From NCBI GenBank assembly GCA_030549495.1, contig JAUIRK010000069.1:496001-560000 (forward strand): a DNA stretch of 64,000 bases, in the 5' to 3' direction. The stretch is from Nectonema munidae. Lineage: Eukaryota > Nematomorpha > Nectonematoida > Nectonematidae. Of the stretch, positions 56,252-64,000 are shown piece after piece. Within the stretch, counting starts at the first letter, position 1; every line of letters begins with the position of its first letter. A model generated the notes under the pieces. That model saw only the letters and a list, made by a program, of their open reading frames with translations, had not been told where the DNA came from and searched no databases. A program made the position numbers and the translations under genes.

Positions 56252-56405
56252 TCCATTGCATGGCACGATGGTTGAGATGATTGGCACGGAAGCCCATGGA
56301 TTCAATTGCTCACCGATACCAATTTGTTCATAGTTTGACATAAGCGGTACATCAGTGCCTTGTCAATGAAAACACACTCACGGTACCTTTCCTTTCTAAT
56401 AAAAG
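56252..56405 (+). mobile_element. tRNA-derived SINE, family 1, copy 3
   Basis: A-box-like TGGCACGATGGTTGAGATG, B-box-like GGATTCAATTGC, then TTCATAGTTTGACA, AAAACACACTCACGG and TACCTTTCC with CTAATAAAAGG, as at 26808. Confidence 0.55.
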
Positions 56406-56536
56406 GAAAAAGCTATTTGAAAAGCCTATCTTCCAAAATATATATTATAACTATAATATATATTATAGTTTTTTCGCAATTAGATGAAATCCTATTTTTT
56501 AGACAATAAGAAACTAGTTCTACATTAAATGTTATA

Positions 56537-57671
56537 CAGGAAATCCTTGCATAGAGCGATTTTGATCAGTGCAGGTTTTGCTATAACGCGGTTTTTATTT
56601 TTTAAATTTATTTTTGAATATATTTTATTTTTAAGCCTTTACCATTTCTTATTACATTTTAATCATGAGTGAAAAGACAAAAATAAACATGAGATGAGGG
56701 GATTATCAAAAAAACGGAAGTGGCTGACATTAGAAAAGAAAGTATAAATTATAAAACGTCAGGAAAATGGTTCTTCGTTGGAGAAAATAGCACGTGATAA
56801 CTCCGTGAATGTGTCATCCCTACGAACTATTATTCAAAACAAAGAAAAAATTAAGCAATATGAACTCAACACTGCCTCTTATATGGCAAAAGTGATGACA
56901 AGAAGTCGGTCTTCAACAATGGAAAATATGGAGCGTCTTCTAATGCCCTGGATTGAAGATTGCAAACAAAAAATTCCTTCAAGTCTCTTAATAAATCCAA
57001 GAAGCGGCAATGAGTCTATACAATAGATAAAAGGAAAAGGAAGATCAAGCTCCAGCCAACTTGTATAGCTAGTAAAGGGTGGTTCTTCAATTTCAAAAAA
57101 GGCATGGGCCTGCATAACGTAGGAATCCAAGGGAAAAGCGCACGTGTTGATAAGAAAGCTGCAGAGTTATTTCCGAATGAATTGAAGGAGTTGATAGAAA
57201 AGGAAGGATACACAGATGCTCACACTTTTAATGTGCCACGAGAATGGCTTATTTTGGAAGCGAATGCCAACACGTACATTTCTAGCAGAAAAGGAAACTT
57301 CTCAAACAGGTTATAACGTGTTGAAGGACCATTTGACACTTTTACTAGATGGCAATTCATTCGGGAGGGTTAAAATTGAAGCCACAACTGGTGTACAGAG
57401 CGGATAACCCAAGAGCACTCAAAGGTTTAGCAAAGAGAAATGTTACAGAGAGTTACTTAAAGAACTAAGAAAAAAGGGATGGTGCAGCAAAATGTAATGA
57501 AGTATTTTATTAAAAAGTGATTTATATGTATACAATTTATATAGCAATGCACTTCTATTTGTAAAAGGATTAACTTTTATTAATCAAAAAAAATAAACCT
57601 TCAACAATGCGGTTTTGCATAGTAAGGACGTTGATAGGAAACAATTAACCGCGTTATGCAAGGACTTCCTG
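56537..57671 (+). mobile_element. Tigger/Jerky-like (pogo, Tc1-mariner superfamily) element
   Basis: Ends CAGGAAATCCTTGCATA and, inverted, CAGGAAGTCCTTGCATAACG, flanked by TA. Inside: helix-turn-helix region (LTLEKK, ENGSSLEKIARDNSVNVSSL), GLHNVGIQGKSARVDKKAAE, LFWKRMPTRTFLAEKE, KDHLTLLLDGN and YRADNPRALKGLAKRN. The last is the segment after the second catalytic position in Jerky/Tigger proteins. The C-terminal third is deleted and several frame breaks are present. It lies ~500 bases upstream of RCL1 exon 1. Confidence 0.85.
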
Positions 57672-58744
57672 TATTGTACTTCAATCAGGGTAGGACAATG
57701 TGTTGAGAAAATTTATAATTGATGATTAAATAAATGAACTTGAATAAAGAAATTAAACTCTTTTAAAAAATCATTCAATTCTTGAGGTCCCTATTTCTCA
57801 TTTTATTTTTTTTTATTATGAATAATTAAATAAATTTTTTATGAAATAATCTATATTTGAGCGATTTAACAAGTGCCTGATAACAACAATGTATTAAGTG
57901 GTGAGATAAAATTTTTGTTCTAATATTTCTAAAAATAAGAATATTACAAAACTAAAATCAAGATGTAAAAATTGTGCACAATAATAGTGTGTATTTTAAT
58001 CCTTTTTTAGCAACTACTTATCCTAATATACAAAAAAAGTTAAATAAAAGACTTAAATTAAATGCTCAATCTAATCATATAATTAATTACTATTTAATTA
58101 ATGTAGATAAAATGGCGCTGAATATTAATAAATAAAAGTTGTTATTTAATTAATTGTATGTTTAAAATAATTTCTTTGATTTTAGATATATAAATACAAG
58201 AAAGTTATTTTAAAAAAATGTTTGTAAAAAGGTATGTTCGTTCTAAATATTACAGTTTAGACTGGGATTTGCCTCAAGTTGTATGAAAACAGATGATTCA
58301 TTTTAAAAGCATAGCATTAAAAATTCGACATTTTTTATAGAGAGTAAAACTTACGCTAAAAATGGTAAGTTTTGTTTGTCTTAAAAAAATATGATTTCAA
58401 CTAGAATTTTGTAAAAATGTAAAAAATAGTTTCAAAATTTTGAAAAGGCTTACTTATTCTGAATTGACATTTCATTCTTCAAAAATGATAATCAGATTTA
58501 AAATTCTAGTATAAATTCAATTTGTTTAGATATAATTATATATAAAACTGAAAAAAGAATCAAAATTTATTGAAAAAATTTTTTAAATATTTTTGAACAC
58601 GACTGTGTCCTTTTTCACGAGAAAAAGAGTAAAACTAAATGAAGAAGTCGAAGTAAGAATTTTTGTGAGTTGTGTTGTGAGCTGGTCAGAAATGAACCTG
58701 TAATTGATATACTTAATTAAACTTAAACTGAAACAATTTTTGCA
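57672..58744. other. Intergenic, no recognised feature
   Basis: Very AT-rich. Confidence 0.4.
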
Positions 58745-58835
58745 TATGACCTAGAGATAGGAGCAAAGTCTTCCTTCGATTCCCAAGCGTGACTATTCTT
58801 ATAATCTGTCCAGCTATGAATTTTATGTATTAAGT
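58745..58835 (+). mobile_element. tRNA-derived SINE, family 2, copy 2 (partial)
   Basis: B box TTCGATTCCCA followed by GACTATTCTTATAATCTGTC and CAGCTATG, matching 21630-21779. Confidence 0.45.
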
Positions 58836-59039
58836 CAAAATATAAAGTGAAACTACAATTATAACGAGTCCACTACCCACTATATATAAAATACGTAAGA
58901 CGGCTAAAAAAAGAAATGATATAAATGATTTCAATTAGAAATCTTAGAACTTTTGAATAGAAGAAAGAAAACATTAAATTTTTTTCTCAAAGTGCAAAAT
59001 TAGATTGGGAACATGAGTTATAGTACTATGGAGTGTAGA

Positions 59040-60480
59040 AGATTAAGGTTATTATTTTCTGCCACAATAATATCATTAAGACCATTTCGTGCTATTTGTT
59101 CATGCTCTGTTTGAGAAAAGCGATTTGGTAGCAATTTAATTTTCTAATTCAAAAATTTTTGAGTAGCCTTGATAAATGGTTTGATTGCAGGATTATTTTT
59201 GTGCACATTTACAAGAATAAAGGGATAAGGGCGATTGTTTTGATCTGTTAGGCTAGTAATGTAGTGTTTGACAGAGAGAACTTGGTTTGAGAGAGTTAAA
59301 GGAGGTAGTCACAGAATAACTTCCAGAGAGTTCAGACAAAGGTAGAATACATCCCCAATAATAATTTTGAATATTTTGTACAGGATTATTTGTATTATTG
59401 TTTGTCATCTTTACTTCTGAAAAGTATTAAATCACAGGAAAATAATGATTTTGATAAGACGAGTCAGTACATTTCTCCCAGTTGCGGTTTGTAAGAAGCG
59501 ATGAGGAACTATTCTAGCAACAGATGTACTGTGCTATTCAAAAGTCAGTTTTGTTGTCGATTATGATACCCAGGACTTTGGTAGAGTCAGTTAGGACGAT
59601 CTCTTTATTTTGAGTGAGTTTAAAAGGGTTTGGTAAAAGCTTTTTCTCGGTAGGACTTTTTACCCAAATATACCCAAATACACACAAATATGTTCTTTAT
59701 TTAAAAATAACAACTTGAAATTAAAAATAATATTAAATAAATGCTTAAAATAAAAAGATACAAAGATATTTAAGTTTGAACGAGAGCTGGTTATAGAGTA
59801 TTGTTATATATTTTTATGTCACCCATAAGTCTCACCCGCTTTTTCTGGTTCTCTCTGAAGCTGATATTTGTTGTCCATTGATGGATTTTTCAATAACATG
59901 TCTCATGTGTTCACTACAGAGTTCGATTGATTAGGCTGACACTTTAATGGTAATGTCATTGGCAAATTTAAATGTGGAAATACTTAATTGATTAGGTATT
60001 TCATTGGAGGCGAACCTTAGGGCCAATAATTTCGGATAGAGCCAATGTTATCTTTCACATGAAGTTGGATAGATTGATCGAATAAGAAGCTATTGATGCA
60101 TTTGAGAAATTTACCGTGAATACCACTTTTTCTGTGTTTGACAATAAGAACCGGTTTCCAAACACATTCAAAGGCTTTTTCATATCTAGAAAGAGAAACA
60201 ATGTTGATAATTTGCAATTTATGTATCCTTTAATTTCCCTTATGAGACGGTGAAGTATCTAAGGGTGCTCCTACCTTTTGAGAAGCCATTTTGTGTACCG
60301 TCGCCAAGATAGGAATGCCTAAAAATGTCTTAAGGCGATTTGTTATTCTTTCAAATAGCTTGACAATGTGTGGAGCTATGCTCATACTCGGCTTTGTAAT
60401 AGAATACCTTACCAGATCATTTGATGAAAATACATTTCGGACTTCCCAAATGGAAATTGGATTATACAATGACCTTGTCT
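59040..60480 (-). mobile_element. LINE fragment, reverse transcriptase
   Basis: Minus strand: YEKAFECVWKPVLIVKHRKS, then GIHGKFLKCINSFLFDQ (the D--KAFD-VWH--L--KL--GI motif), and further on TDSTKVLGIIIDNKTDF (the LG--ID motif). Jockey/CR1-like. Several breaks, and separate from the RNase H-bearing copy next to it. Confidence 0.6.
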
Positions 60481-60939
60481 GAATAAAGTTGGTGCTACCA
60501 ACTGAGGGACTGAAGTTCTATTTAATAATATTATTAAAAATGGTATCAGTCTGAAATTTCAAGTTTTAATCGAATGAGTGAGAGTTAGGTTTTTTTTTTA
60601 GAGATTTCTGGTTGTTTGATAAGGAAATTTAGGCAAGTTTATATTCGTAAAGTTTCAAACTCTAATAATTTAAATTTCTAATAATTAAATTCGGAAAATT
60701 TAGTTAAACTTGCGACGTATATCGCGACTGTTGCTGATTGGTGTTGATATAGGCTACTTGACTGTACAACGGTTTGTGCTATCGTTTAGGTAAAAATTTG
60801 GTTGAAGTATTTCAATAGTCTTATTCATTTCCTTAACTGATATATCGATATTATTTAGTTTGGTTTCTATGTTTTTAAATTCTTAGTGACATTTCGAACA
60901 GAGGACTTAGACATAACTTGAGGAGTTTTGAGATTTTGA

Positions 60940-63270
60940 AATAGTTTAATATTCATTTGGAGGTACTTTTTTAGCTGGCTTATCTACATAAGTGTTTTCT
61001 AGAATGTTTGAGTGAGCTGGGCACCAGTAGAGGTGTATTTCAAAGTAGAGTTTAGAAAGAAGGGTGTATGTTAAGAACGGGATGTTGTATTTGAGGCTTA
61101 GGTCTTTGATGATGTTTTGTGAGTCTGTAAAGAAGTGTAGTGTGTTGTAATGTCTAAAGGAAAACATATTTTGGATTATGTAATCAAAACCATGTAGAAG
61201 GGCATAGCATTCACACTATATATTGGAAGAGAGGGATCAATGGCAGACTTTTTTGAGTAAAAAGGGAAGGTAGAAGAGCCTTTGAAGAGTGCAAAAGCAT
61301 AGGAAGATTTGTTTGCGATTTTTGAGCTATCCAGGAATATTCTTAATGAAGTTGAGATAAAGTTGGAGCGGTTCGTAATTAGAAGTTTAGTGATGGATTT
61401 GATGAAACAGTTGTGAAGAGAGAAAGGTAATGGTGAGGAAGGGTAAAAGAAAGGTAGTGGATTGATTTTGGGTTGGATGAAAATGTTATTTGGAGAAGAC
61501 GAAAATTGTTGGAGTAAGGATTTGTAGTAAGTTTAAGAGGGTGTAATTTGAGTGTTATGGAAATAGAAGGACTTAAGATAAGAATTTGGTTCGATGCGTG
61601 TCATGATATATTTTTTGGTAGCAGTTTGTTTGAGATGAAGGATTAGAGGAAGGCAGTTCGTGAAGAATTCTAGGATTCTAGTAGGGGAGGTTTTGTAGGC
61701 CCTGGTCATTGTGATGAGGCAAAGGCGGTGGATTTTATTTAGATAAGTGAGTGATGAGGGGTAGTTTAATGATAGGCCCCATGAAAGAATGCCATACTCA
61801 TGCGTAGGTAGGATGATTGATTTGTATATAAAAGATGAGTGTTGAATACTTAGACCCGATTTATAAGATACAATTTTACTAAGAGAGAAAAGAGTTGAAG
61901 ATAGTTTGTCGTATAGGTTTTTGAAGTGGGATGACCATTTGAGTTTTGATTGAAAGGTGAGCCCTAAATATTTCATGGAGGAAGATGGTTGGATGAGGAT
62001 ATCGCTGGATGTTAATAGTGGGAAGTGAGGAGAATGTGTTCGTGTGAAGTGTATAAGAGTTGATTTTGTTGCTTTAAATTTTACTTTTAATGAATCGGCT
62101 GCAAAAGTTAGGGTGTTAAAAATAGAGTTAATGTTCATTATGTTTTCTTTTTGACAATTTGAGGTAAAGATGAAGGTTAGATCATCTGAATAGCATTAAA
62201 AGAAGGCTGAATTGTTAGCTAATATATCTAATAGGGGGTTTATAAGTATAATTCAGAGGATATCGGAGAGGCACCCACCTTGTGGCGTCGATAGTGAGAG
62301 GGAATGAATGGCAACTAGAGAATTGTGTTTGAATATAAGGCACCGATTTGAAAAGTAATTTTGAATAAATTTTATGAGATAATTGGGTATTTTTGTCGGA
62401 TCATGTTGAAAATGATAGCAGGATGCTATGCTGAATTGAAGTCGTTGTAAATTTCTAGAAAGAGGGCGGATAATGTTAATTTGGAAGAGAGTCTTGTTTC
62501 GAGGTAGGAGGAGAGTCTATATAGAGCGAATTCTGGAATTTTGTGTGGGGGGTATGCAAATTCAAAGGGACTAATTTTGTTAGATGTGGTTATGTGAAAG
62601 AGAAACCTTTTGCGTAAATTTTTTTCTAAGATTTTTCCTAAAGTAGGAAGAATGGTGATTGGTCGCCAATTGATTATGAGGCCCAAGTCTTTGTTGGGTT
62701 TAGGAAGTAAAATAGGCTTACCTATTTTCCAGATAGATGGGAAAAAGAAGAATTTTAGGCAACTGTTATATAATTGTAAGAGATATTGTGAACATAAAGG
62801 AAAAGATTTTATAATATGTTTTGTGGTTATAAGATCAAGGCTTGAAGATGATTTAGAATTTAGATTATTTATAGCCAAGGCTAATTCCGCTAGATTTACT
62901 GGAGGAAAAGCTTGGGATGAGAAGGAGGAGACGTGTTAGCGTATAGAGTGATTTACTATGTTATCGGATGTATGAGAATCCCGAGGGAAAAGGGTTGAAA
63001 GAAAAGATGGGTTGATTAATGGGTGGTTGGAAATTATGTACGGTATAAGTGGATTCAGTTGAGAAGCATTGCGATTTTTGCGGACGGAATTAATCATCTT
63101 ACATGGATTTTTAAGAGAGGAGGAGCAGAGTTTTTTCCAAGATTCTTTTTTGGCAGAATTTATATATTTATTTTTTATATTGAATTAGTGTTCGATGTTA
63201 TTAGGTGATAGTTGGTATTTCGATAAAAAGTTATTTTGAGATGAGCCGTCAAATATAAATAAATTTTTTG
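60940..63270 (-). mobile_element. LINE with reverse transcriptase and RNase H
   Basis: From the 63.2-kb end: linker with NSAKKESWKKLC; RT start (AINNLNSKSSSSLDLITTKH, LPKPNKDLGLIINWRPITIL, LSALFLEIYNDFNSA); a decayed YADD region; RT thumb and C-terminal region at 61533-62138 (FKATKSTLIHFTRT, SMKYLGLTFQSKLKWSSHF, LPTHEYGILSWG); then RNase H at 60946-61260 (HFFTDSQNIIKDLSLKY, HLYWCPAHSNILENTYVDKP). RT plus RNase H places it among I/Loa/R1-type or Jockey-related LINEs. A few frame breaks and internal stops; the 5' ORF is not seen. Confidence 0.8.
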
Positions 63271-64000
63271 ACTGGTTTGATTGATTTTGATAAAAAATGG
63301 ACATCACCACTGAATTCAGCATAGTTGAAATATATATGTAACATTAAAAATATTTATAAAAACTTATTAATATCTGAGAAAAATAGGGGGTGGCACTTTA
63401 CGCCCCCCTTCCCCATCACTTGAGCGGACAAATTTAGCCCACCACTAATAGAGTTAAACTATAGCGTTAAATTTTAAGCATTGAACAGAATAGCAATTTC
63501 TGTTTTACTCGAAATAAATGGCTTAATTATATTGATTTAGATAATTAATAAATCTATCTTTATGACTATTGTATAAAGAGGATTGGGAAAAATTTGAATG
63601 ATAAATATTTTTAAGAATGCATACACACATGTGATCATTTTATTTTGGAAAGCTTTTTAAGAAGGCATATAACATTTATGATGAATGAAAAAAGAATATT
63701 TGGTAGTGAAGATCAAAAAGGAATGTTCAAATATTTAATTAAATATCACGTTAATTCAACTTTTCCATCAAAATAAAAGAGAAAACAATTTAAAATTACT
63801 AAAAGTACAAAATTATATTTCTTTATCACATAAGCCAAAATATTTATCAGACTAAAATATGCACTTTTTACAGGTAACAAAATGGATAATCGCCATTTTA
63901 TTTCTATAGAGTTTTCGAAATATTTCAACGAAAATTCAAGAAGGCTGAATGTTTGACATGTAAATTGCTTTATTACTCTAAGAATGATATATTGTTAATA
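63271..64000. other. Intergenic, no recognised feature
   Basis: AT-rich; a G/C-rich transposon-like scrap at 63388-63440. Confidence 0.4.

Noticed and set aside
62610-62939. 109-codon plus-strand frame
   Set aside because: Shadow of the LINE reverse transcriptase on the other strand.
1-64000. LTR retroelements, Polinton-like or other virus-like elements, CRISPR arrays, rRNA genes
   Set aside because: Looked for and not seen; all reverse-transcriptase signals have LINE-type neighbours (endonuclease, RNase H, simple-repeat 3' ends) and no long terminal repeats.

Overview
This is AT-rich, intron-bearing animal nuclear DNA full of decayed transposons. The gene models, basal-metazoan or arthropod-like repeat families and general texture suggest an arthropod, perhaps a crustacean or copepod; the species cannot be fixed from the sequence. 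No bacterial operons, rRNA genes, intact tRNA genes, CRISPR arrays, LTR retroelements or other virus-like elements were recognised.

Two host genes can be assembled exon by exon, with splice phases that agree throughout. (1) A secreted collagen chain, resembling type IV, runs on the minus strand from a TATA/initiator promoter near 14.73-14.76 kb through six visible exons to about 0.56 kb and continues past the left edge. (2) A complete five-exon gene for the RNA 3'-terminal phosphate cyclase-like protein RCL1, a ribosome-biogenesis factor, lies on the minus strand at 43.76-56.03 kb. A small Lys/Ser-rich single-exon gene on the plus strand (43.19-43.52 kb) converges on RCL1; its likely poly(A) signal abuts the RCL1 stop codon.

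Everything else is repeat debris. hAT fossils of several lineages lie at 2.2, 20.1-20.8, 25.4-26.1, 30.7-31.2, 35.5, 38.0-38.7, 41.1-42.6, 45.2-46.2 and 53.8-55.2 kb. A Tigger/Jerky-like element sits at 56.5-57.7 kb, just upstream of RCL1. Non-LTR LINE fragments lie at 7.2-8.3, 15.6-17.3, 48.5-49.6, 52.2-52.6 and 59.0-63.3 kb. There are several tRNA-like SINE copies and two remnants of uncharacterised repeated protein families (23.2-24.0 and 36.5-37.5 kb).

The most distinctive signal is a family of ~130-bp TTAA-flanked miniature elements. Subfamilies keep the same layout (terminal repeat, a palindrome just inside one end, three GTCTGC-like motifs toward the other end) but carry different palindromes and terminal repeats. 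A second is a 246-bp hairpin-rich retroposon with a perfect 14-bp target duplication in an RCL1 intron.

Exon coordinates come from reading splice sites and phase by eye. Transposon family names come from recognised protein motifs and end structures, not from searches.
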